Shown here in pieces: positions 7,144 to 12,282 of a stretch of DNA of 12,282 nt; the first letter of the stretch is position 1; each line of letters starts with the position of its first letter. The position numbers and the translations under genes are program-made. The DNA is from DAOPXV01 sp035352535. GTDB lineage: Bacteria; Muiribacteriota; UBA9980. The notes beneath the pieces are model-generated. The model saw only the letters and a program-made list of their open reading frames with translations, had not been told where the DNA came from and searched no databases. The DNA lies in assembly GCA_964545075.1 (NCBI GenBank), contig CAZJFS010000136.1, forward strand, positions 1 to 12,282. The letters run 5' to 3'.

Positions 7144-8346
7144 ATGAGAAAAAAACATGAGCTGCTAATTATATTTTTGCTGCTGACCTTCATTATTTAT
7201 CCGGGCCGCGCAGCCGCCCAGTTTTTAAGTTTCGCCGAAAGCGAAAAGCGCGAATGGCGGGTCGATGAGGAGGAACGCGTTAAAAGGGCGGCGGCCGGAA
7301 TTAAGAGCCGGACGGAATTTAACGGCGACAAGAAAACCCGTTATGAAAAGTTCGACGGTTACGGGAATAAAATTTTTTCCGAGAGTTTTGAAAATTACAA
7401 CGGCATCGAAAACATAGAGCGCGTCACGTATAAGTATAATGGGAATTCGAGCGTCGAGGCGGAGATCCGTGAAACTTTATCGAAAGAGCCGGACGGGAAA
7501 AATTTTATTTACAGGGATGCCGTTGAATATTTATACGGCGCGGACAATACGCTTCTTGAAGTTCGAAAAACTTCTGAAAGTAAAGTCCACGGCGGAAAAA
7601 GCTCATATCGATACAGCACGAGATATGAATATGACGCGAATAAAAATATCGTTTCTGTTACGAAATATGTGTTCGATGAATCCGACGGCCAGGAAAAGGT
7701 GGAAAACCGTTATACATATGCCTACGATGAATTTGGCTATTGCGTCTCACAGTCATGGGCCCATAAGGATGGCGCGGGTTTTACGAAAGAAGTCGAAACG
7801 TTTGAAAATCAATATTATCCCGTCGCAATCGTCACGGCCGCGGTATCCGGAAATAATCCCGGGCAAAAAGGCCGTGAAAAGCCAAAAATAAGATCGCGCT
7901 TCATTTCGAAGCCCGGAATCCGGGAATGCTCAATAACCGTAAGCGAAAACGGCCGCTATCTGGAACAAGTTTTCTACAAACCGGATGGAAGCCTCAAAAA
8001 AAGAACCTTATTCAACTATGACGGCGATGAAAATCTCATTGAAGAGGTCGATTACGGTTCGAACGGAGATCTGGACGGCAGATGCGTTTATAAATATGAT
8101 GAGAAAAAACGCGCGAGCGAGGAAATTAATTTTAACGCGGCCGGAAAGGTCTTGACCAGGACCGTTTATTCTTATGGTGCGCAAGGCGATAAGACGAAGG
8201 CGGCTATTTCTTATTCGTCAGACGGCCGGGAATCCAAAAAGGCGGTATGGCGTTTTAACAAATTCGGCTATACGATTGATTTTTCGCGTTACGACGCTTT
8301 CGAGAAAAAAAAGAACATAATAAGATTCGAATATACTTATTTCTAG
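7144..8346 (+). CDS. Exported YD-repeat-like beta-strand repeat protein with a C-terminal Phe signal
   Basis: A classical signal peptide (MRKK, hydrophobic 7-20, GRAAA|Q at residue 25) directs export. The mature protein is built from many short strand-turn-strand units with Y-x-Y-D/G cores: YKYN (about 98), YLYG, RYEYDANKN, YTYAYDEFGY, FNYDGDEN, YKYDEKKR, YSYGAQG. They resemble RHS/YD repeats and other secreted beta-hairpin repeat proteins. The chain ends RFEYTYF, with alternating aromatic residues and a terminal Phe, as in outer membrane proteins recognised by the BAM machinery. Start choice is firm: AAAGGA lies about 6 nt before the ATG. It is a single-gene unit, with its own promoter and a candidate terminator just after the stop. 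It lacks the hyper-conserved RHS core and any toxin domain. Outer membrane insertion is inference. Confidence 0.65.
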   Translation: MRKKHELLIIFLLLTFIIYPGRAAAQFLSFAESEKREWRVDEEERVKRAAAGIKSRTEFNGDKKTRYEKFDGYGNKIFSESFENYNGIENIERVTYKYNGNSSVEAEIRETLSKEPDGKNFIYRDAVEYLYGADNTLLEVRKTSESKVHGGKSSYRYSTRYEYDANKNIVSVTKYVFDESDGQEKVENRYTYAYDEFGYCVSQSWAHKDGAGFTKEVETFENQYYPVAIVTAAVSGNNPGQKGREKPKIRSRFISKPGIRECSITVSENGRYLEQVFYKPDGSLKKRTLFNYDGDENLIEEVDYGSNGDLDGRCVYKYDEKKRASEEINFNAAGKVLTRTVYSYGAQGDKTKAAISYSSDGRESKKAVWRFNKFGYTIDFSRYDAFEKKKNIIRFEYTYF

Positions 8347-8392
8347 CGGGCGATAAATTTTCAATTAATTATTGACAATTTAAGCCCGTTTT
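8347..8392 (+). terminator. Candidate intrinsic terminator of the YD-repeat gene
   Basis: Starting right after the stop codon, an interrupted stem forms. CGGGC (8347-8351) pairs with GCCCG (8384-8388), TAAATT (8354-8359) with AATTTA (8377-8382), and CAAT (8362-8365) with ATTG (8371-8374), followed by TTTT. The T run is short, so efficiency may be modest. The right arm contains the -35 box of the next promoter. Confidence 0.5.
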
Positions 8393-8400
8393 GATAGAAT
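8372..8400 (+). promoter_or_regulatory. Sigma-70-type promoter of the M18 aminopeptidase gene
   Basis: TTGACA (8372-8377) is followed after exactly 17 nt by TAGAAT (8395-8400), one mismatch from the -10 consensus. The start would lie near 8407, about 42 nt before the ATG at 8449. Confidence 0.7.
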
Positions 8401-8448
8401 CTCCTTATAAATTTAAATTCCTATTTTAATGAAAACAGGGGGAAATAA

Positions 8449-9912
8449 ATGGCAGCCAGACTTAAATCGAAAACGGAAAAACACGTGAAACACGAGGGTC
8501 CGGACCTTACCCATAAAAAAGAAAACGGATACGCGGATATTTCAAAAGACAAGCTTAAAATGATACATTCGTTCGCGGAAGGGTATAAAAATTTTTTGAA
8601 CACCGCGCGCACCGAAAGGGAATCCGTCGACGAAATAATCCGAATCGCTAACGCGGCCGGATACGTTCCTTATGATAAAGTGAAATTCGCCAATAAAAAA
8701 TTCGCCACGCAGAATTTTTACGTTGAAAACCGCGGTAAGAGCCTCGCCCTCGTTAATATCGGCAAGCGCCATCTCACCGAAGGCGCTCTCGTGCTGCTGT
8801 CGCATGTCGACAGCCCCAGGATAGACCTCAAGGGAACTCCCGTATATGAGGACGGCGGAATGTGCTTTTTCAAAACGCATTATTACGGCGGCATAAAAAA
8901 ATTCCAGTGGATCTCTTCCACCATGTCCATACACGGCGTCGTTATCTTAAAAGGCGGCAAAAAAGTCAAGATCAGCGTCGGCGACGATCCTTCGGAACCG
9001 GCTTTCATGCTTCCGGATCTGGCCATTCACGTAAGCGGAAAACTTCAGGGTGAACGCAAATACAACGAAGTTATAAAGGGCGAGGAACTAAACCTTATAG
9101 TCGGCACGATCCCTTCGCCGAAAGCCGCCAAGGACGCCAAGGAAAAAGTCAAACTTCACGTTCTGGAAATACTCCACGAAAAATACGGCATAACCGAAAA
9201 AGATTTCATATCGGCCGATCTTTCGATAGTTCCTTCGGCGCGCTGTCAGGATGTCGGTTTCGACCGTTCGATGATCGCCGGCTACGGCCATGACGACAGA
9301 TCCTGCGTTTATACGACGGCGCTCGCTACATTCGCGAGCAGCTCTCCGGAATATACCACTATAACATATTTCTTCGATCGCGAAGAGATAGGTTCGGTCG
9401 GAAACGCTTCGTCCAAGTCGCTTTTCATATCCGACGTGTACGAGAAGATCCTCGTTTTCGAAGGCGAATCAGGCCTTTACAACCGCGTCAGAAAAGCCCA
9501 GTCCAATTCAAAGGCCATATCGGCTGACGTTACGGAAGCGTTCAATCCTACATGGGCCGGTGTTTTTGATAAGCATAACGTTCCCAACATAAACCAGGGC
9601 ACGGTCATTTCCAAATATGGCGGCGCCGGCGGCAAAAGCGGTTCGAGCGAAGCTTCGGCCGAATTCATGTCCATGATCATCGATATATTCGATGAAAAGG
9701 GCGTTAAATGGCAGGTAGGCGAACTCGGCAAAGTCGACGAGGGCGGCGGCGGAACGGTCGCGAAGGACCTGGCGGTTTATAATATGGACGTTATCGATAT
9801 CGGGCCGGCATGCCTCGCGCTTCACTGCCCGACCGAATTAATGTCCAAATTCGATCTTTTCTCGTCCTATGAAGCGTATCACGCTTTCATAAACTACAAG
9901 GGAAAGATGTAA
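8449..9912 (+). CDS. M18-family zinc aminopeptidase
   Basis: The full M18 (aspartyl/yeast aminopeptidase I type) motif set is present in order: SHVDSPRIDLK with metal ligand H119, KTHYYGGIKKFQW (142-154), AGYGHDDR with bridging D282, FFDREEIGS with catalytic/ligand E312-E313, ISAD with D360, KYGGAGGKSGSSEASAEF (389-406) and LALHCP with H459. The family removes N-terminal residues from peptides in the cytoplasm with two metal ions, often preferring acidic or neutral residues; the enzyme typically assembles as a dodecamer. The length of 487 residues is normal for bacterial members, with an N-terminal extension of about 25 Lys-rich residues. No signal peptide is seen. The ATG is preceded by AGGGGG 6 nt upstream. 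The gene stands alone between its promoter and a strong terminator. Confidence 0.95.
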   Translation: MAARLKSKTEKHVKHEGPDLTHKKENGYADISKDKLKMIHSFAEGYKNFLNTARTERESVDEIIRIANAAGYVPYDKVKFANKKFATQNFYVENRGKSLALVNIGKRHLTEGALVLLSHVDSPRIDLKGTPVYEDGGMCFFKTHYYGGIKKFQWISSTMSIHGVVILKGGKKVKISVGDDPSEPAFMLPDLAIHVSGKLQGERKYNEVIKGEELNLIVGTIPSPKAAKDAKEKVKLHVLEILHEKYGITEKDFISADLSIVPSARCQDVGFDRSMIAGYGHDDRSCVYTTALATFASSSPEYTTITYFFDREEIGSVGNASSKSLFISDVYEKILVFEGESGLYNRVRKAQSNSKAISADVTEAFNPTWAGVFDKHNVPNINQGTVISKYGGAGGKSGSSEASAEFMSMIIDIFDEKGVKWQVGELGKVDEGGGGTVAKDLAVYNMDVIDIGPACLALHCPTELMSKFDLFSSYEAYHAFINYKGKM

Positions 9913-9972
9913 CATCGAGTTAAATCAATAAAGCGGAGAACTTCAAAAATCTCAGCTTAAGTCTATAATACT

Positions 9973-10015
9973 AAAAAAGCAGGGGCTATGAAAATTCATA
10001 AGCCCCTGCTTTTTT
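9973..10015. terminator. Strong bidirectional intrinsic terminator
   Basis: AGCAGGGGCTATGAA pairs with TTCATAAGCCCCTGCT (one bulged base), flanked by six A on the left and six T on the right. It can end transcription of the M18 gene on the plus strand, about 60 nt after its stop, and of the small minus-strand gene at 10201-10527 from the other side. Confidence 0.9.
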
Positions 10016-10016
10016 A

Positions 10017-10200
10017 ATATGTTCGCCGCCGTACCCTGATTGGAAAGAAACGGCGTTCCTGAATTGTTAAATCCGTGTCGTTAGCCTATTTCCGGCTTTT
10101 TTGCGGGAGCCGGACGCCTCTTTTGACATTCATGTCTTCGGCGATACGTTCCAAATCCTTTCGGACGTTGAAAAACGTTTTTTCCGCTTTGGCTTTTCGC
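10017..10200. other. Gene-poor stretch between the terminator and the small minus-strand gene
   Basis: No convincing gene is visible. On the minus strand this is the 3' tail of the small gene's transcript up to the terminator. It includes a stop-free frame (10086-10214) without a usable start. A short CGCCG...CGGCG inverted repeat occurs near 10026-10054. I recognise no RNA family. Confidence 0.4.
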
Positions 10201-10527
10201 TTACTGGAGCGAGTTCATGATGTTTTGTAAATTGAACGGTTCCGCCGACCCGGCGGCTCCTGAGTTTCCCTTTAACATACCAGTTAACATTTGCGTGAGC
10301 TCCATAGCTTCCTGATCGCTCATGGGCGTTGCACCCTGAGTTTTTGCGTGTTCATTAACCGAACTGAGGCTGACCGTGTCTTTCTGACCCTGAAGTGTGG
10401 CCTGCGAAGCTGCCTGATTCGCGTCCGTAGTTTTTGCGTCCGCCTTCGCGCGAGCGTTGATCTCTTCCGTAACGCTTTTGAACTGGACATTCATGCCGCC
10501 TGATATACCGTCGATTGCTATGCTCAT
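10201..10527 (-). CDS. Small Ala/Gln/Ser-rich protein, possibly flagellar (FlgM-like or secreted axial substrate)
   Basis: The 108-residue product has no Cys, Trp or Tyr and is rich in Ala, Gln, Ser, Thr and Asn. It starts MSIAIDGISGGMNVQ and contains DTVSLSS (50-56), recalling the D-x-V-x-LS stretch of the anti-sigma-28 factor FlgM. The C-terminal helix (ELTQMLTGMLKG ... NLQNIMNSLQ) only loosely resembles the sigma-binding part of FlgM, so the family is not established. Its composition also suits proteins exported through the flagellar apparatus. The start is firm: AGGAGG lies 5 nt before the ATG. A near-perfect sigma-28 promoter lies about 100 nt upstream, which is the main reason to suspect a motility role. 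Transcription would end at the terminator at 9973-10015. Confidence 0.7.
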   Translation of the reverse strand: MSIAIDGISGGMNVQFKSVTEEINARAKADAKTTDANQAASQATLQGQKDTVSLSSVNEHAKTQGATPMSDQEAMELTQMLTGMLKGNSGAAGSAEPFNLQNIMNSLQ

Positions 10528-10624
10528 AAATTCCTCCTGGAAAGTTCTTAAATTTATATTTTATATATATTTCGTTTTTTCGATCGTCTGGTTTTTGGTT
10601 GTGATTTTTTTCCCCTCACTATAC

Positions 10625-10651
10625 CTATCGGCTTTATTTTTGAGGAATTTA
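10625..10651 (-). promoter_or_regulatory. Sigma-28 (FliA-type) flagellar promoter
   Basis: On the minus strand TAAA (10648-10651) is followed by exactly 15 nt and then GCCGATAG (10625-10632). The E. coli FliA consensus is TAAA-N15-GCCGATAA, so 11 of 12 defined positions match. The start would be near 10617, leaving a leader of about 90 nt before the ATG at 10527. Confidence 0.65.
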
Positions 10652-10674
10652 TAGCAAAAAAATCGGCTTTATTT
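10627..10674. repeat. 13-bp direct repeat around the sigma-28 promoter
   Basis: ATCGGCTTTATTT occurs at 10627-10639 and again at 10662-10674, a 35-bp period. The first copy includes most of the sigma-28 -10 box; the second lies just upstream of the -35 box and has no TAAA at the right distance. Confidence 0.8.
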
Positions 10675-10750
10675 AAAATGAATCCGAGAAATTAAACATT
10701 TCAGCGAAAGCCGGTGAGAATTGGTTTGCGAATATGGAATTTGGCTGAAC

Positions 10751-10789
10751 AAAAAAAAGACGGAGAAAATTAATTCTCCGCCTTTTTTT
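10751..10789 (-). terminator. Intrinsic terminator after rplL
   Basis: CGGAGAA (10761-10767) pairs with TTCTCCG (10774-10780) around a 6-nt loop, with an A run (10751-10758) that becomes the U tract on the minus strand. It sits 25-60 nt after the rplL stop. A T run on the other side makes it potentially bidirectional. Confidence 0.85.
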
Positions 10790-10813
10790 ATAACCACAAA
10801 GTTTAGAGCAAAA

Positions 10814-11176
10814 TTACTTGAGTTCTACTTTGCCGCCAGCTGCTTCGATTTTAGCTTTCATATCTTCAGCGTCTTTCTTGGGAACGCCTTCTTTTATGGC
10901 TTTCGGAGCGCCGTCAACGAGGTCTTTTGCGTCTTTAAGGCCGAGAGCCGTGAGCTCGCGAACAACTTTAATGACGTTGATCTTGTTTGCGCCAGCGTCT
11001 TTAAGAACTACGTCGAATTCTGTTTTTTCAGCTGCTGCTGCTGCGGGAGCCGCTGCCGCTACTGCTACGGGAGCCGCTGCGGATACTCCCCATTTTTCTT
11101 CGAGGGCTTTTACGAGGTCGTTGATTTCGAGTATCGTCTTTTTCTCTAAGGCAAGGATCAATTCTTCGTTAGTCAT
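10814..11176 (-). CDS. rplL: 50S ribosomal protein L7/L12
   Basis: The 120-residue protein has the complete L7/L12 layout. An N-terminal dimerisation and L10-binding domain (about 1-33, with LEINDLVKALEEKWGV) is followed by an Ala/Pro hinge (34-49). The C-terminal factor-binding domain (51-120) carries EKTEFDVVLKDAGANKINVIKVVRELTALGLKDAKDLVDGAPK, including the conserved Lys-rich helix that contacts EF-Tu, EF-G and IF2. It forms the ribosomal stalk in several copies on L10. AGGAGG lies 11 nt before the ATG. It follows rplJ after 115 nt and is closed by a terminator; rpoB does not follow. Confidence 0.98.
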   Translation of the reverse strand: MTNEELILALEKKTILEINDLVKALEEKWGVSAAAPVAVAAAAPAAAAAEKTEFDVVLKDAGANKINVIKVVRELTALGLKDAKDLVDGAPKAIKEGVPKKDAEDMKAKIEAAGGKVELK

Positions 11177-11234
11177 TTTAAAATATTCCTCCTGATAAAT
11201 TTTGGTTTTATTTTACTTTATTTTTACTATTTTA

Positions 11235-11259
11235 CTTCATTGAGCCGTAGCTTATGAAG
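11235..11259 (-). other. Hairpin in the rplJ-rplL intergenic RNA
   Basis: On the transcript strand CTTCAT pairs with ATGAAG and, inside, AGC pairs with GCT around a TACG loop. No T run follows, so it is not a terminator. It may be a stability or processing element that helps raise L7/L12 over L10 (inference). Confidence 0.45.
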
Positions 11260-11279
11260 CCGCTTTGAATTGAGTTTCT

Positions 11280-11299
11280 CCGCTTATGTTATTAAGCGG
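11280..11299 (-). other. Hairpin enclosing the rplJ stop codon
   Basis: CCGCTT (11280-11285) and AAGCGG (11294-11299) can pair with an 8-nt loop; the rplJ stop codon lies at the edge of the stem. It is the second stem between rplJ and rplL. Confidence 0.4.
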
Positions 11300-11819
11300 C
11301 AGCGCTCTCTTCAAGCTTTTTAGCGCGCTGAGCGAGAACTTGAACAAGACCTCTTGAACCTGCTGACAGTACTGTAACAAGACCGCGGGCGGGAGCCTGC
11401 ATGCATGAGAGTAACATCGAGCGTAAAGCGTTCATTGAAGGTATGTCCTTCATTACTTCGAGTTGCGCGCTTGTGTAGACCTGACCGTCGATAACGCCGG
11501 TCTTGATGGGCATTTTTTTGATCTTTGTGAACTCGTAAAGCGCCTTTAAGGATGCGATCGGGTCACCGTAAGATATAGCGATAGCTGTAGTCTCGGTCAT
11601 CTGTTCTTTTATTGAAGCGAACGGGAACCCGGAAATAGCTATAGCGGCAAGCCTGTTTTTGAATACGCGGTATTCAGCTTTCTCCGTGCGCAATTTGCGG
11701 CGGAGAATTGAGAGGTCCTTAACGGTGATGCCTTTGAAATCGGTTAAAACGATTCCAGTGGCTTTTTCAAATTTTGCCTTGATCTCTGCAACTTTTTGCT
11801 CTTTTTGTGGTGTTGGCAT
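11292..11819 (-). CDS. rplJ: 50S ribosomal protein L10
   Basis: The 175-residue sequence matches L10. The N-terminal rRNA-binding domain contains the family stretches ATGIVLTDFKGITVKDLSILRRKLR and YRVFKNRLAAIAI, followed by the central GDPIASLKALYEFTK region. The C-terminal helix (GLVQVLAQRAKKLEE) docks L7/L12 dimers. L10 anchors the stalk to 23S rRNA, and in many bacteria the L10-L7/L12 complex represses its own mRNA by binding the leader. A near-perfect AAAAGGAGGTG (11830-11840) stands 10 nt before the ATG. It lies between rplA and rplL, with a leader of about 275 nt containing an L10-leader-like element. Confidence 0.97.
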   Translation of the reverse strand: MPTPQKEQKVAEIKAKFEKATGIVLTDFKGITVKDLSILRRKLRTEKAEYRVFKNRLAAIAISGFPFASIKEQMTETTAIAISYGDPIASLKALYEFTKIKKMPIKTGVIDGQVYTSAQLEVMKDIPSMNALRSMLLSCMQAPARGLVTVLSAGSRGLVQVLAQRAKKLEESAAA

Positions 11820-11853
11820 TAAATTAGTACACCTCCTTTTAAGTGACGATAAT

Positions 11854-11963
11854 TATGTAACTATGTTCGTTATATAAAGCGAGATCCTGATAAGTTATGG
11901 ATTGCTCCGAAACGGAATCAGGATCTCTGGCCGTATAAATAATGCTACTTACACGGTTACATA
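11854..11963 (-). other. Nested stems in the rplJ leader, between the L10 leader and the start codon
   Basis: On the transcript TATGTAAC (11956-11963) can pair with GTTACATA (11854-11861), an 8-bp stem. It encloses an 11-bp perfect stem, GAGATCCTGAT (11917-11927) with ATCAGGATCTC (11881-11891). The loop of that stem holds a small TCCG-TTT-CGGA hairpin. Only GCTTTATATAA follows the inner stem, so a classical terminator is unlikely. Confidence 0.6.
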
Positions 11964-11999
11964 TTTAGAGTTTATATTCTTCTAAGTATGTTATATTCC

Positions 12000-12085
12000 T
12001 GTTTCGGCTGGCCGGGACCTTCAAAAACCGCCCGATTAAACGCTTGAAAAAGCGTGCCTGCTGTCTTTAACAGCTATTTGAGCTT
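12000..12085 (-). ncRNA. L10 leader-like autoregulatory RNA upstream of rplJ
   Basis: The transcript contains GCTGTTAAAGACAGCAGG followed by the ACGCTT/AAGCGT hairpin (12041-12055 region), TTAATC, and further on CAGCCGAAAC. The AAAGACAGCAGG core and its position between rplA and rplJ match what is known of the ribosomal L10 leader, which binds the L10-(L7/L12) complex through a kink-turn region. The boundaries are approximate and the fold was judged by eye. Confidence 0.6.
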
Positions 12086-12101
12086 TTTAATATTTTATAT
12101 A

Positions 12102-12110
12102 ATTATACCA
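12102..12110 (-). promoter_or_regulatory. Extended -10 promoter for rplJL overlapping the rplA stop
   Basis: On the minus strand TGGTATAAT is a perfect extended -10 (TG-N-TATAAT) in the last codons of rplA. No good -35 box is visible at 17 nt, which extended -10 promoters can do without. The start would fall near 12095, just before the L10 leader, comparable to the separate rplJ promoter of E. coli. Confidence 0.5.
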
Positions 12111-12282
12111 GTGCTGATGTGGGGTTTATATGAAATCCGGGACCCATCGTCGTGGAGATGGCCATGGATTTTATATACTGGCCTTTTGCGCCTGTCGGTT
12201 TTGCCCTTACAACTGCATCGTAGAAAGCTTTGAAGTTTTCGTTAAGCTGAGCTTCGGTGAATGAGCACTTTCCGATAGGAGC
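12103..12282 (-). CDS. rplA: 50S ribosomal protein L1, C-terminal part (5' end beyond the window)
   Basis: The last 59 codons are present, reading APIGKCSFTEAQL through FKAFYDAVVRAKPTGAKGQY to ISTTMGPGFHINPTSALV and a TAA stop. The P-(V/I)-GKxSF, NF-KA(L/F)-D, KP-x-GAKGQYIKS and S-TMGPG elements are the conserved C-terminus of bacterial L1, which forms the mobile L1 stalk of the 50S subunit and also acts as a translational repressor. The order rplA-rplJ-rplL on one strand confirms it. Confidence 0.95.
   Translation of the reverse strand, partial: APIGKCSFTEAQLNENFKAFYDAVVRAKPTGAKGQYIKSMAISTTMGPGFHINPTSALV

Noticed and set aside
9964..9976. TATAAT just before the M18 terminator, a possible small RNA promoter
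   Set aside because: The matching -35 is poor (TTCAAA at 16 nt) and transcription would begin inside the terminator hairpin.
10017..10200. Riboswitch or other known RNA family
   Set aside because: Short inverted repeats are present but I could not match the conserved core of any known class.
11041..11090. Repetitive GCT/GCC triplets as a microsatellite
   Set aside because: They encode the normal Ala/Pro hinge of L7/L12.
10721..11195. Plus-strand open frames across rplL
   Set aside because: They are antisense shadows of rplL; the low-complexity CCCC/GS-rich translations come from the alanine hinge codons.
11881..11927. 11-bp stem in the rplJ leader as an intrinsic terminator
   Set aside because: No run of T follows the stem on either strand, and the loop of 25 nt is long for a terminator.

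Overview
The window looks like chromosomal DNA from a diderm (Gram-negative-type), probably motile bacterium. The main reasons are a ribosomal protein cluster in the bacterial order L1-L10-L7/L12, type IV pilin-like proteins, several proteins with export signals, an exported protein ending in an outer-membrane-style C-terminal phenylalanine, and a near-consensus flagellar sigma-28 promoter. No gene fixes the phylum. Heavy use of ATA and the many proteins without recognisable families suggest a poorly sampled lineage, but that is inference.

Layout from left to right. (1) Positions 1-3130, plus strand: a tightly packed cluster of a HEAT-repeat protein (its 5' end may lie outside the window), an exported seven-bladed propeller protein whose start overlaps it by 86 nt, and an exported protein of unknown family. 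(2) Positions 3138-6980, minus strand: a translationally coupled operon. It begins with a single-span membrane protein with HEAT-like and TPR regions, followed by a PilX/GspK-like protein and two prepilins with classical G^(F/I)xLVE cleavage sites. The two clusters converge with only 7 nt between their stop codons. (3) Positions 6981-7143: back-to-back divergent sigma-70-type promoters for the pilin operon and for a plus-strand gene. (4) Positions 7144-8346: an exported YD-repeat-like protein. (5) Positions 8347-10016: a hairpin that may terminate the YD gene and overlaps the promoter of an M18 zinc aminopeptidase gene, which ends at a strong bidirectional terminator. (6) Positions 10017-10813: a small Ala/Gln/Ser-rich protein gene on the minus strand with a sigma-28 promoter, flanked by largely gene-free sequence. 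(7) Positions 10814-12282, minus strand: rplL, rplJ and the 3' end of rplA, with an L10-leader-like RNA and additional stems upstream of rplJ.

Two points stand out. The pilin-like genes form a minor-pseudopilin set fused operonically to a large TPR membrane protein, without ATPase or platform genes in view. The rplL gene is followed by a terminator and a flagellar-type gene rather than rpoB. I found no CRISPR array, tRNA, transposase or phage gene. Most regulatory calls rest on reading motifs and complementarity by eye.
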